DNA of 54,148 bases from Burkholderiaceae bacterium (lineage in GTDB: Bacteria > Pseudomonadota > Gammaproteobacteria > Burkholderiales > Burkholderiaceae_C): positions 1-54,148 of the forward strand of contig JANJVG010000092.1 of assembly GCA_024710165.1 (NCBI GenBank), written 5' to 3'. A program made the translations under genes and the position numbers. The notes under the pieces are model-generated. The model was given only the letters and a program-made list of their open reading frames with translations, made no database searches and was not told the origin of the DNA. Of this stretch, positions 44,945 to 54,007 are shown piece by piece. Numbering within the stretch: the first letter of the stretch is position 1; each line of letters starts with the position of its first letter.

Positions 44945-47011
44945 TCATGCCACCTTGGCGGCGTTCTGCGCCTTGAGCGCGAACTCGGCGCGCAGGGCCT
45001 TGAGTTTTTCGCGCGGGTCTTCGCGCGCGGTGGTCTTGTCGAGCGCCATTTCAGCGATGAAGCGGCTGGGCTGGGCGGCCACCATCTCTCGGCCCTTCTT
45101 GCGCTTCTTCGTCCAGCTCACGGCCAGCGAGCGCTGCGCGCGGGTGATGCCCACATACATGAGGCGCCGCTCTTCCTGCAGGCGCGAGAGTGTTTCGTCG
45201 CTCACCTTTTGCTGCCGCCCGCCATCGTCGTCGAGCTTGAAGGGCAGCATGCCCTCGGTCACGCCCGCCAGGATGACGTGCGGCCACTCCAGCCCCTTGG
45301 AGGCGTGCAGGGTCGAGAGCGTCACCACGTCCTGGTCCTTCTCGCGGTCCGACAGGGTGGACAGCAGCGCGATGGTCTGCGCCACCTCCAGCAGGCTTTT
45401 GATCTCCATCTGAGTGGTGGCGCCGGCCGTGTCGTCGATTTGGCCACCGGCACGCTGCGCCATCCAGTCGCAAAACTCCAGCACATTGCTCCAGCGTGCG
45501 GCGGCCACTTTCTCACTGTCCTCGCCGTCGTAGAGGTGCTTTTCGTAGTCGATTTCCTTGAGCCAGTCCGCCAGGAAGGCGCGCGCGTTCTCTGCGCCCA
45601 GGGTCTGGCGGGCGCGGTACTCAAGGTCGTTCACATAGCGGCCGAACTCGTGCAGGCCATCGAGCGCGCGCCGGGGCAGGGCGGCGGGCAGCATGGGGGA
45701 AAACAGCGCGGCGAACAGGCTTTGCTTGTGCTGCGTGGCGAACTGGCCCAGGGCCCCCAGCGTGGTGTGGCCAATGCCGCGTTTGGGGCTGGTGATGGCA
45801 CGCAGAAAGGCCGGGTCGTCGTCCGAATTGATCCACAGCCGGAACCAGGCGCACAGGTCGCGGATTTCCGCCCGGTCGAAAAAGCTGGTGCCGCCCGACA
45901 CCTTGTAGGGAATGCCCGCCTTGCGCAGCGCCTTCTCGAACGGCTTGGCCTGGTGGTTGGCGCGGTACAGGATGGCAAACCCCTTCCAGTCCGGCGGTGG
46001 GTTGGCCGCAGCGCGCAGGCCCTGGATGCGCGCCACGGCGCGCTCGGCCTCGTGCTCTTCGCTGTCGGCATCGACCACGCGCACGGGTTCGCCCTCGCCG
46101 AGTTCGCTGAACAATGTCTTGGGGAATAGCTTGGGGTTGGGCCCGATCACGTTGTTCGCTGCGCGCAAGATGGCCGAGGTGGAACGGTAGTTCTGCTCCA
46201 GCTTGATGACCTTGAGCTGGGGAAAGTCGATGGGCAGTTTTTTCAGGTTGTCCAGCGTGGCGCCGCGCCAGCCGTAAATGGACTGGTCGTCGTCACCCAC
46301 GGCGGTGAAGCGCCCGCGTTCGCCCACCAGGAGCTTCAGCAGATCGTACTGCGTGGCGTTGGTGTCCTGGTACTCGTCCACCAGCACATGGCCCAGCGCT
46401 GCCTGCCACTTGGCGCGCACCTCGGGGTGGTCGCGCAGCAGTTTGAGCGGCAGGCTGATCAGGTCGTCGAAATCCACGCTCTGGTAGGCCGCCAGCCGCT
46501 CCTCGTAGCGCTGCATGATCAGCGCGATGCTGCGTTCGTGGTCGTCCTTGGCCTGGGCCAGCGCCTGCGCGGCGTTCAGCCCCATGTTCTTCCACAGGCT
46601 GATGGTCCACTGCCACTGGCGCGCGGTGGCGGCGTCGGTGGTACCGCCAGCGGCGTCTTTCAGGATACTGGTCACGTCATCCTGGTCGAGGATGCTGAAC
46701 TGCGGCTTGAGGCCCAGCACCTTGCCATCCTCGCGCACCATGCGAACCCCCAGCGCGTGGAAGGTGCACACCAGCACGTCCTTGGCGGCGCGGCCGATCA
46801 GGCCCTTGGCGCGCTCGCGCATCTCGGCGGCGGCCTTGTTGGTGAAGGTGATGGCGGCAATGCGCCGGGGCTCCAGCCCGCGCTCGATCATGTGCGCAAT
46901 CTTGTGCGTGATCACCCGCGTCTTGCCCGAGCCTGCGCCGGCCAGCACGAGGCAGGGGCCCTCGGTGTAATGGACGGCCTGGAGCTGGGCGAGGTTGAGA
47001 CCTGCGGACAT
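44945..47011 (-). CDS. rep: ATP-dependent DNA helicase Rep
   Basis: 688 residues from the ATG at 47011 (MSAGLNLAQLQAVHY); the open frame continues to 48175 but that part is antisense to the transporter gene. SF1A helicase motifs: Walker A AGAGSGKT (24-31), AAITFTNKAAAEMRER, VDEYQDTN, GDDDQSIYGWRGA, TLHASKGLEWPHVILAG and MYVGITRAQRSL. Length and the N-terminal pattern favour Rep over UvrD. Rep clears protein roadblocks ahead of replication forks. The start lies in a pyrimidine-rich stretch on the coding strand, with no normal Shine-Dalgarno. Repeat copy E follows the stop. Confidence 0.95.
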   Translation of the reverse strand: MSAGLNLAQLQAVHYTEGPCLVLAGAGSGKTRVITHKIAHMIERGLEPRRIAAITFTNKAAAEMRERAKGLIGRAAKDVLVCTFHALGVRMVREDGKVLGLKPQFSILDQDDVTSILKDAAGGTTDAATARQWQWTISLWKNMGLNAAQALAQAKDDHERSIALIMQRYEERLAAYQSVDFDDLISLPLKLLRDHPEVRAKWQAALGHVLVDEYQDTNATQYDLLKLLVGERGRFTAVGDDDQSIYGWRGATLDNLKKLPIDFPQLKVIKLEQNYRSTSAILRAANNVIGPNPKLFPKTLFSELGEGEPVRVVDADSEEHEAERAVARIQGLRAAANPPPDWKGFAILYRANHQAKPFEKALRKAGIPYKVSGGTSFFDRAEIRDLCAWFRLWINSDDDPAFLRAITSPKRGIGHTTLGALGQFATQHKQSLFAALFSPMLPAALPRRALDGLHEFGRYVNDLEYRARQTLGAENARAFLADWLKEIDYEKHLYDGEDSEKVAAARWSNVLEFCDWMAQRAGGQIDDTAGATTQMEIKSLLEVAQTIALLSTLSDREKDQDVVTLSTLHASKGLEWPHVILAGVTEGMLPFKLDDDGGRQQKVSDETLSRLQEERRLMYVGITRAQRSLAVSWTKKRKKGREMVAAQPSRFIAEMALDKTTAREDPREKLKALRAEFALKAQNAAKVA

Positions 47012-47152
47012 GGGGGAGGGGTGCGGGGAGGGCGGGGAAACGGAGCGCGCAATGATACAGAGGCGGCCCATCGGGTGCAGGCCCCGAACTGGCGCAGCTG
47101 CCCGCCAGCTCCGTGCAAGCAGGGCGGCCCGGTGGGCACCACAATAGCGCCC

Positions 47153-48106
47153 GTGCTGTCCGTCCTGCTCGTCACCTTCCCTTTCTTTGCGCTGGTGCTC
47201 TGCGGCTACCTCGCCGCGCGCAGCGGCGTGCTGCCGCAACCGGCCATTCCGGGGCTCAATGCCTTCGTGCTGTACTTCGCGCTGCCGTGCATGCTCTACC
47301 GCTTTGGCGCCAACACGCCCATCGCGCAACTGCTCGACCCGGCCGTGGCGGGTGTGTACCTGCTGTGCGCGCTGGTCATGGTGGGCGGCACGGTGGCCCT
47401 CACGCGCAATGCGCGCATCGGCTGGAACGATGCCGCCTTTGGCGCCCTGGTGGCCGCCTTCCCCAACACCGGCTTCATGGGCGTGCCGCTGCTCGTGGCG
47501 CTGCTGGGCTCGCAGAGCGCAGGCCCGGTCATCGTCACCATCGTGGTGGACATGGTCATCACCACTTCGCTGTGCATTGCGCTCTCGCGGCTCGACGGCG
47601 CGGGCACGCATGGCGTGGGCGTGGCGCTGCGCAACGCTTTCAAGGGCATGGCCACCAACCCCATGCCCTGGGCCATCGGCCTGGGCGCGCTGGCCTCGGC
47701 CCTGCAGTTCAAGCTGCCCGGCCCGGTGGACAAAACCGTGGCCATGCTGGCCGACGCCGCCTCGCCCGTGGCGCTGTTCACCATCGGCGCGGTGCTGGCA
47801 CGCTCGCAGATGAACCTGCACGAGCGGGTGCCCGCGCGCGACTACGTGCCCGTGGCGCTGGCCAAGCTGCTGCTGCACCCGCTGCTGGTGTGGGGCGCGG
47901 GCCATGCCGCCATCGCCGCAGGCGTGCCGCTCACGCCGTTCGCCCACACGGTGCTGGTGCTGCTGGCCGCGCTGCCCAGCGCGAGCAACGTCTCGCTGCT
48001 GGCCGAGAAGTTCGGCGCCAACAATGGGCGCGTGGCGCGCATCATCCTGGTGTCCACGGCGCTGGCGTTTTTGAGCTTTTCGGGGGCGGTGGCGCTGCGG
48101 ACCTGA
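47153..48106 (+). CDS. AEC-family transporter
   Basis: 317 residues from a GTG at 47153 (MLSVLLVTFPFFALV); another GTG at 47132 would add seven residues, and no ATG exists near the start. About ten hydrophobic spans. The AEC (auxin efflux carrier) pattern is clear: GVLPQPAIPGLNAFVLYFALP, AFPNTGFMGVPLL in the crossing helix, ASPVALFTIGAVLARS and LPSASNVSLLAEKFGAN near the end. Bacterial members move organic acids such as malonate or malate; the substrate here is unknown. It diverges from rep across 141 bases. Degenerate repeat copy F follows its stop. Confidence 0.9.
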   Translation: MLSVLLVTFPFFALVLCGYLAARSGVLPQPAIPGLNAFVLYFALPCMLYRFGANTPIAQLLDPAVAGVYLLCALVMVGGTVALTRNARIGWNDAAFGALVAAFPNTGFMGVPLLVALLGSQSAGPVIVTIVVDMVITTSLCIALSRLDGAGTHGVGVALRNAFKGMATNPMPWAIGLGALASALQFKLPGPVDKTVAMLADAASPVALFTIGAVLARSQMNLHERVPARDYVPVALAKLLLHPLLVWGAGHAAIAAGVPLTPFAHTVLVLLAALPSASNVSLLAEKFGANNGRVARIILVSTALAFLSFSGAVALRT

Positions 48107-48111
48107 ACGCT

Positions 48112-48172
48112 TTGTTTTTGATAGCTGATAGCCCTTTGTTTGCAAGGGCAAGGGGCCAAAAATCCTGAAAAT
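48112..48172 (+). repeat. Dispersed repeat copy F (degenerate)
   Basis: Core ATAGCTGATAGCCCTT at 48121-48136, with the pairing arms AGCCCTT / AAGGGC instead of AGCGCTT / AAGCGCT. The compensating change keeps the hairpin, which suggests that the structure matters. AT-rich tail CCAAAAATCCTGAAAATC. Confidence 0.6.
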
Positions 48173-48301
48173 CACCCGTGAACCAAGGCTGCCCGGGGAG
48201 CATGGTGCACCCCCTCTGCGCTGGCCGCTGGCCGTCGGCCGCGGTGCACTCCCTGCGCTGCTGCGCCTGCTACATTGAATCCATCAGCAACGGAGAAAAA
48301 A

Positions 48302-50491
48302 ATGAAGCGCGCAGGCATCCCACAAATCCTCTGGTCTTTACCGGTTCTGCTGTTCCTGGGCTTCCTTTCCGCCTGTTCTTCCAGCGATCCGGAAAGTGCA
48401 GACACCGTGCCCTTGATGGCTTCCGGGGTGGCGCAATCTCCGCCGAAGGCAGAAAAACGGCCGCACACGGTGCTTGCCCCGGGCGGTACACGCGCTGACG
48501 AGTATTACTGGCTGCGCGATGACATGCGCCAGGACGCCTCCGTGCTGGCCTACCTGAAGGCCGAGAACGATTACACCGATGCCGCCATGGCCTTGCTGGC
48601 CGGCACCAAAGACACGCTCTACAAGGAAATGGTGGGCCGGCTGCAGCAGGACGATGCGACGGTGCCTTACCGTTACAAGGATTACTGGTACTACAGCCGC
48701 TATGAAGAGGGCAAGGAGTACCGCATTCACGCCCGTCGCAAAGGCAGCATGGACGAGCCCGAAGAAATCGTGCTCGACCTCAACGCGATGGCCGAGGGCC
48801 ACAGTTACTACAGCGTCGATGACTTCAAGGTGAGCCCGGACCAGAAGTGGCTCGCCTTCGTTGAAGACAGCGTGGGCCGCCGCCAGTACCAGCTGCGCAT
48901 CAAGAACCTCGAAACCGGCGTCATCACCGACACCGGTGTGGCGGGCATCTCGTATTCCATCGCCTGGGCGGCAGACAGCGCCACCATCGTGTATGTGCAG
49001 AACGATCCGGTCACCTTGCTGGGCAAGCAGGTCAAGTCGCACCGCATTGGCACCCCGGTGGCCAGCGACCCGCTGCTCTACCAGGAGCCCGATGATCGCT
49101 TCTTCATGGATGTGGCCCTGACCCGCTCAGAGCGCCATCTCTGCATCTACCTGGAAAGCACCCTGTCGGACGAGCAGCGCTGCGCCGATGCGCGCCAGCC
49201 CGACGACTTCCGGCTGATTGCCCAGCGCAGGCCCGACTTCAAATACAAGGCCGACCACCTGGCGGGACGCTGGGTGGTTCGCACCAACTGGAATGCCCCC
49301 AATTTCAAATTGATGGACTTTGCCGACGGCCTCTGGAACCAACGCGCGCAGTGGTCCGACCTGGTGCCCCACGATCCGGCGGTGCTGATCTCGGGCTTTG
49401 CGCTGTTCGACAACCTGATTGCCCTGGACGAGCGTTTCAACGGCCTGACCCGCATCCGGCTGCGCGCCAACACGGGCCTGGAGACCATCGTCGCTGCAGA
49501 CGAAGCGGCCTACGAGATGGTGCTGGACACCAATGCACAGCCCGATACCGACTGGGTGCGCTACCGCTACACCTCGCTGACCACCCCGAACACCATCTAT
49601 GAGGTGCACGCCAGCAGCCACGAGCGCCGCCTGCTCAAAGAATCGCCCGTGCTGGGGGGCTTTGACAAGGCCCATTACGTCACCGAGCGGCTGTGGGCCC
49701 CCGCCCGCGACGGAACCCCGATCCCGGTATCGCTGGTCTACCGCAAAGGGTTTGTCAAAAACGGCACCGCCGCACTGCTGCAGTATGGCTATGGCGCCTA
49801 CGGCATCAGCATGGAGCCCTGGTTTGGCTCCGACACCATCAGCCTGCTCGATCGCGGCATGGTCTTTGCCATGGCCCATGTGCGCGGGGGGCAGGAGATG
49901 GGCCGGCAGTGGTATGAAGACGGCAAACTGCTCCAAAAGAAGAACACATTCACCGACTTCATCGATGTCACCCACCATCTGGTCAGCCAGGGCTACGCTG
50001 CTCCCGACCGCGTGGCTGCCATGGGCGGCAGCGCCGGCGGTTTGCTGATGGGTGCCATTGCCAACATGGCGCCATCGCGCTACCGGGTGATTGTTTCGCA
50101 GGTGCCGTTTGTCGATATCGTCACCACCATGCTGGACGAAAGCATCCCGCTCACCACCAACGAATTTGACGAGTGGGGCAATCCGCAAGACCCGCTTTAC
50201 TACGACTACATGCTGGGCTATTCGCCCTACGACCAGTTGCGCGCCACCGCCTACCCGGCCATGTACATCGGCACGGGCCTGTGGGACTCCCAGGTGCAGT
50301 ACTGGGAGCCGGCCAAATACGTGGCGCGCCTGCGTGACCGGCACACTGACAACCATCTGGTGCTGCTGCGCACCCAGATGGAGGCGGGCCACGGCGGGAG
50401 TTCGGGGCGTTTTCAGCGCTATCAGGATGCGGCCGAGTACTATGCGTTCATGTTGAATCAGCTGGGTGTGGCAAACCACCGCACTCCATAG
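48302..50491 (+). CDS. Oligopeptidase B-type S9 peptidase, predicted lipoprotein
   Basis: 729 residues from the ATG at 48302, with GGAGA at 48292-48296. The N-terminus is a lipoprotein signal (hydrophobic 15-30, lipobox LSAC), unusual because classical oligopeptidase B is cytoplasmic; here it should be anchored in the envelope. A seven-bladed propeller (about 60-440) begins with YYWLRDD. The alpha/beta hydrolase domain carries the triad Ser577 in MGGSAGG, Asp662 in GLWDSQVQYWEP and His697 in EAGHGG. LQYGYGAYGISMEPWF and FAMAHVRGGQEMGRQWYEDG are typical S9A signatures. It probably trims short peptides after basic residues. Confidence 0.92.
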   Translation: MKRAGIPQILWSLPVLLFLGFLSACSSSDPESADTVPLMASGVAQSPPKAEKRPHTVLAPGGTRADEYYWLRDDMRQDASVLAYLKAENDYTDAAMALLAGTKDTLYKEMVGRLQQDDATVPYRYKDYWYYSRYEEGKEYRIHARRKGSMDEPEEIVLDLNAMAEGHSYYSVDDFKVSPDQKWLAFVEDSVGRRQYQLRIKNLETGVITDTGVAGISYSIAWAADSATIVYVQNDPVTLLGKQVKSHRIGTPVASDPLLYQEPDDRFFMDVALTRSERHLCIYLESTLSDEQRCADARQPDDFRLIAQRRPDFKYKADHLAGRWVVRTNWNAPNFKLMDFADGLWNQRAQWSDLVPHDPAVLISGFALFDNLIALDERFNGLTRIRLRANTGLETIVAADEAAYEMVLDTNAQPDTDWVRYRYTSLTTPNTIYEVHASSHERRLLKESPVLGGFDKAHYVTERLWAPARDGTPIPVSLVYRKGFVKNGTAALLQYGYGAYGISMEPWFGSDTISLLDRGMVFAMAHVRGGQEMGRQWYEDGKLLQKKNTFTDFIDVTHHLVSQGYAAPDRVAAMGGSAGGLLMGAIANMAPSRYRVIVSQVPFVDIVTTMLDESIPLTTNEFDEWGNPQDPLYYDYMLGYSPYDQLRATAYPAMYIGTGLWDSQVQYWEPAKYVARLRDRHTDNHLVLLRTQMEAGHGGSSGRFQRYQDAAEYYAFMLNQLGVANHRTP

Positions 50492-50580
50492 GGAAAGCCT
50501 GCACCGGCTCCAGAACAGCCCCTGCCTGCCAACACGGACCGCGCCGGGGCGCGGTTCAAGGTTTCTTTACGATCTGATCC

Positions 50581-51087
50581 ATGGACACCACCACCGCACA
50601 GGCGCTCATCGAACAATTGGCGCTGGCCCGTCATCCCGAAGGCGGCTGGTTTCGCGAAACCTACCGCGCCAGCGAGCAGGTGCCCGCCCAGGCTCTGCCC
50701 GCGCGCTTTGGCGGTGCCCGGGCTTTTTCCACCGCCATCCATTTTTTGCTGGAGGCGGGGGATATCTCGGCGCTGCACCGCATCCGGTCGGACGAGGTGT
50801 GGCATTTTTATGCCGGCTCGGCGTTGAACGTGCATTGCATCCTGCCGGATGGAGTGCACCAGGTGCTGCGGCTCGGTGCCAACCATGCGGCGGGGGAGCA
50901 GTTTCAGGCCGTCGCGCCCGCAGGTTGCTGGTTTGGCGCGGAACTGGCCGGCGATGGCTTTGCGCTGGTGGGCTGCACCGTGGCCCCAGGGTTTGACTTT
51001 GCCGATTTCGAGATGGGCGAGGCACGGCCGCTGTGTGACCGCTATCCGCAACATGATGCACTGATCACCCGCCTGACCAGGGCGTGA
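50581..51087 (+). CDS. DUF985 cupin protein
   Basis: 168 residues from the ATG at 50581. The DUF985 pattern is clear: HPEGGWFRETYRAS, STAIHFLLEAGDISALHRI, DEVWHFYAGSAL and APAGCWFGAEL. These form a single cupin barrel with His residues (HRIRSDEVWHF) suitable for metal or sugar binding. Family members are cytoplasmic and their function is not established. It lies between two lipoprotein hydrolase genes on the same strand. No good Shine-Dalgarno was seen. Confidence 0.9.
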   Translation: MDTTTAQALIEQLALARHPEGGWFRETYRASEQVPAQALPARFGGARAFSTAIHFLLEAGDISALHRIRSDEVWHFYAGSALNVHCILPDGVHQVLRLGANHAAGEQFQAVAPAGCWFGAELAGDGFALVGCTVAPGFDFADFEMGEARPLCDRYPQHDALITRLTRA

Positions 51088-51160
51088 AAAGGCGGGCCCC
51101 CAAACCCCCCGGACAATGGGGGGCGCGGTTGCCGGGCCATCGTCATCCACAGGATCTCCC

Positions 51161-52657
51161 ATGCAATCAAAAAAATACGCCCTGGGTCTTGCCTTGCTGG
51201 CCTGTTTCAGCCTCAGCCTTCAGGGCTGCGGCTCGAGCGACGGCGAAGCCGATGGGCCGCCAGCCCTGCAATGGTCGGCCCGTGCCGGCCAGGACGGAGA
51301 GTCGGCCACGATCCAGGTGCCCCTGAACCCGCTGGCCGATGAGGGCGCGCAGGTCACCCTGGCCTTGCGGCGCTATACGGCCAGCGGCACCAAGCAAGGC
51401 AGCATCGTGTTGAACCCGGGCGGCCCGGGCGCCTCTGCGGTGGACTTCCTGGACGCTTTCGTCGCAAGCAGCCTGGGCCAGCGGCTCAGAGCCCGCTTTG
51501 ACCTGGTGGCCTTTGATCCGCGTGGGGTGGGACATTCCACCCAGGTGCGCTGCGCGGACGACCCGCTGCCCTACCTGACCATCGACAAAAATCCGCACAC
51601 GGCCTTTGAGTACCGCAGCATGGTGGCGACCATGCAGGACTACGCCGCCCGGTGTGCGGCCAGGAACGGCGACCTGCTGGCGCACGTCAGCACCCTGGAC
51701 GTGGTGCGTGACATGGAGCGTATTCGGCAGGCCCTGGGCGAGGGTCCGCTGAACTACATCGGCCTGTCTTACGGCTCAAAAATGGGCGCCCTGTATGCCG
51801 ACACTTACCCCCAGAATGTGCGCGCCATGGTGCTCGACGGCGTGCTGCCTCCCTCCCTCACACTGCAGGAGCTGACGTTGGGGCAAATCGAAGCCTTCGA
51901 GAAGTCTTTGAACGCCTTTTTGAGCGCCTGTGCGCAAGACCGGGACTGCAGCTTTGGCCACGGGCAGCCCGAACAAGCCTTGACGGCGCTGCTGGCCCAG
52001 CTCAAACAACAACCACTGCCCGCAGGCAACAACGAGGTGCTCACCCACAGCGCGGCCCGCTATGGCCTGATGCTGGGCATGTATGGCGAGCTTTTCTGGC
52101 CGTGGTTGCAAGAGGCCCTGGCAGCAGCGCAGGCCGGCGACGGCAGGGCGTTGCTGGACATGGCGCAAACCTATGTCGGGCGAACACCCGACGGCACCTA
52201 CTCGAACATGGTGGATGCCAGCAACGCGGTTCACTGCTCCGACCTCCGCGCCCCCGGCGCGCCCGAAATTCAGGCCGCAGTGGCCGGCGTGTCCGCAAAG
52301 TATCCATTCTTTGGCGCAATTCTCATGAACGACATGCTGTACTGCACCTACTGGCCCGTGGCGCCCACACAGCCGCCCAGAACCGTTCGCGCTGTGGGCG
52401 CGCCACCCATCATGGTGGTGGGCAACACCGGTGACCCGGCCACGCCCTACGCCTGGGCGCAGCGCCTGGTGGCTGAACTTGATGCGGCGTTTCTGGTGAC
52501 GTTCCGTTCCGGGATGCACACCGCCGCGGGCGCCAGCACGTGCGTGGATGCACGCTACGAGCACTACCTGCTCTCGCCGCGAGCCGGGTTCGCCGATCTC
52601 ACCTGTGAAATGGACGCCATCGGCCATGTCGCAATGCAGTCGTCCACCGGCCCATAG
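51161..52657 (+). CDS. S33-family alpha/beta hydrolase, predicted lipoprotein
   Basis: 498 residues from the ATG at 51161, with AGGA at 51151-51154. The N-terminal signal has a lipobox LQGC (about residues 23-26), so the protein should be lipid-anchored. The hydrolase fold has VLNPGGPGASA (oxyanion loop), FDPRGVGHST, and the triad Ser203 in GLSYGS, Asp425 in NTGDPATP and His453 in SGMHTAA. The C-terminal part matches the TAP-like domain of tripeptidyl aminopeptidases (SlpD/SlpE, proline iminopeptidase relatives). It likely releases short peptides outside the inner membrane. Many Cys residues may form disulphides. Confidence 0.9.
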   Translation: MQSKKYALGLALLACFSLSLQGCGSSDGEADGPPALQWSARAGQDGESATIQVPLNPLADEGAQVTLALRRYTASGTKQGSIVLNPGGPGASAVDFLDAFVASSLGQRLRARFDLVAFDPRGVGHSTQVRCADDPLPYLTIDKNPHTAFEYRSMVATMQDYAARCAARNGDLLAHVSTLDVVRDMERIRQALGEGPLNYIGLSYGSKMGALYADTYPQNVRAMVLDGVLPPSLTLQELTLGQIEAFEKSLNAFLSACAQDRDCSFGHGQPEQALTALLAQLKQQPLPAGNNEVLTHSAARYGLMLGMYGELFWPWLQEALAAAQAGDGRALLDMAQTYVGRTPDGTYSNMVDASNAVHCSDLRAPGAPEIQAAVAGVSAKYPFFGAILMNDMLYCTYWPVAPTQPPRTVRAVGAPPIMVVGNTGDPATPYAWAQRLVAELDAAFLVTFRSGMHTAAGASTCVDARYEHYLLSPRAGFADLTCEMDAIGHVAMQSSTGP

Positions 52658-52873
52658 ACGCCGCGGCCCTCCTGCGCCTTCAGGAAAAATCGGGGTTCAA
52701 CGCCCGATGGCTCCGGGCTGACACCGGTTCCAACGCCGCACGCGCGCGCTCGGGTTTTGCCAACGTGCGAAGGCGCGCGGGCGCACCCCACTTTACAATC
52801 CACAGCTTTCCGAAAGAACCGTCACGGCCACGGCCCTGAAAGGCTTTCATTCTTGAAACCAAAGGTGGTGAAG

Positions 52874-53785
52874 ATGAACAAGCCTTTTATTGCTCTGTGC
52901 CCCGAGATCACACGGGCCAACGCGCTGACGCTGATGGACTGGCTGGAAGACGAAGACGTGACCCGCTACCTGAGCGATTCGCGCCATGTCTCCCGGTTCA
53001 TCGAACAGGTCATCGGGCGCGTCCAGTTGCCCATCCTCACCCATCTGTTCAACCAGGGCGGCCGCTTCTTCATGGCCTACGACCAGCATGACGTGCCGGT
53101 CGGCTTCGTGCGACTCGTCAAGTCAGGCACCGACTGCGAAATGGTCCTGGTCATCGGCAACCGCGACAACTGGGGCCGCAAGCTCGGCGCCAGTGCCATC
53201 CGCGAAAGCATGAAGCTTGCCTTCTTCGACATGCGGGCCGAGAAGCTCATCGCCAAAATCCACCCGGACAACGCGCGCTCGCTCAGGGCCTTCCAGCACA
53301 GCGGCTTTGTGCTGCACAGCGAGACGCCCGCGATGAAGTCGATGGCCATGAGCTCGGAGCGTTATCTGCGGCTCCTGCGCGAAAGCCCGGCGGTGCACGC
53401 CGCCGACATCTACATCACCGAGATCGACAAGGCTCGGCTGCGGAGTCTGGTCGCGCTTGAACGCGGCGCGGAGGTGTTTGAGCTGGAGCACGAAATCGAG
53501 CGCGCCATTGTGGTCGACCCATGGAACGTGGCCGAAGATGTCGTCACGATGAACTCCAAGGCCTTGCTGCAGGTGGACGACGAGGAACTGGAAGTGGCAC
53601 TGGTCTACCCCGAGGACGCGGACGACCGCGCCGGGAAGCTGTCGGTGTGCTCCGGCATCGGCACCGCGATCCTGGGCTACAAGGCGGGCGATGCCTTCAG
53701 CTGGCGGATTCCGAACCGCACCTGCCATATCCGGATCGAGAAAGTGCTGTACCAGCCCGAAGCCGCAGGCGATTTTCACCTGTAG
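52874..53785 (+). CDS. GNAT acetyltransferase fused to Rnk/GreA-type C-terminal domain
   Basis: 303 residues from the ATG at 52874, preceded by AAGGTGG. Residues about 1-175 are a RimJ/RimL-like GNAT N-acetyltransferase: WLEDEDVTRYLSD, an acetyl-CoA loop around NRDNWGRKLGASAIRES, and HPDNARSLRAFQHSGFV. Residues about 185-303 match the nucleoside diphosphate kinase regulator Rnk, whose fold is that of the GreA/GreB C-terminal domain: DDEELEVALVYPEDADDRAG, LSVCSGIGTAILGYKAGDAF. Rnk-type domains bind the RNA polymerase secondary channel, so the fusion could acetylate a transcription- or translation-linked target. The target is unknown. The domain pair recurs in other proteobacteria to my knowledge. 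Confidence 0.9.
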   Translation: MNKPFIALCPEITRANALTLMDWLEDEDVTRYLSDSRHVSRFIEQVIGRVQLPILTHLFNQGGRFFMAYDQHDVPVGFVRLVKSGTDCEMVLVIGNRDNWGRKLGASAIRESMKLAFFDMRAEKLIAKIHPDNARSLRAFQHSGFVLHSETPAMKSMAMSSERYLRLLRESPAVHAADIYITEIDKARLRSLVALERGAEVFELEHEIERAIVVDPWNVAEDVVTMNSKALLQVDDEELEVALVYPEDADDRAGKLSVCSGIGTAILGYKAGDAFSWRIPNRTCHIRIEKVLYQPEAAGDFHL

Positions 53786-53944
53786 CCTGGCCAGGCGCGC
53801 CGGAGCGCCCGGGCTGGCGGCGTTGCTGCGATCAGGAAAGCTGTGTCGTGCGCGTGTGTGGATGGAATGCCCAAGGCCGCATAGCGCCTTCTGGCCGTCG
53901 CCCGTGAACGGTGCGACCCTTCCCGAAAGCCTGCTTTGGGCGAT

Positions 53945-54005
53945 GAAATGCTATTAATTAAATAGCTGTTAGCGCTTATGAATAGAGGACTAGAGGCTTA
54001 AAACA
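53945..54005 (+). repeat. Dispersed repeat copy G
   Basis: AAATGCTATTAATTAAATAG leads into the core ATAGCTGTTAGCGCTT at 53962-53977, identical to the core in recC. The right arm differs (GAATAGAGGACTAGAGGC) and the IS30-family element begins within a few bases of it. Confidence 0.75.
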
Positions 54006-54007
54006 CC

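Noticed and set aside
46388-47152. N-terminal extension of the AEC transporter back to 46388
   Set aside because: It is antisense to rep and has no transporter character; the hydrophobic protein starts near 47153.
47012-48175. N-terminal extension of rep reaching 48175
   Set aside because: It is antisense to the AEC transporter gene and Gln/His/Arg-rich; the conserved Rep N-terminus begins at 47011.
53786-53940. GC-rich inverted sequence after the GNAT-Rnk gene considered as a terminator
   Set aside because: Only a five-base outer stem pairs, and no T-run follows.
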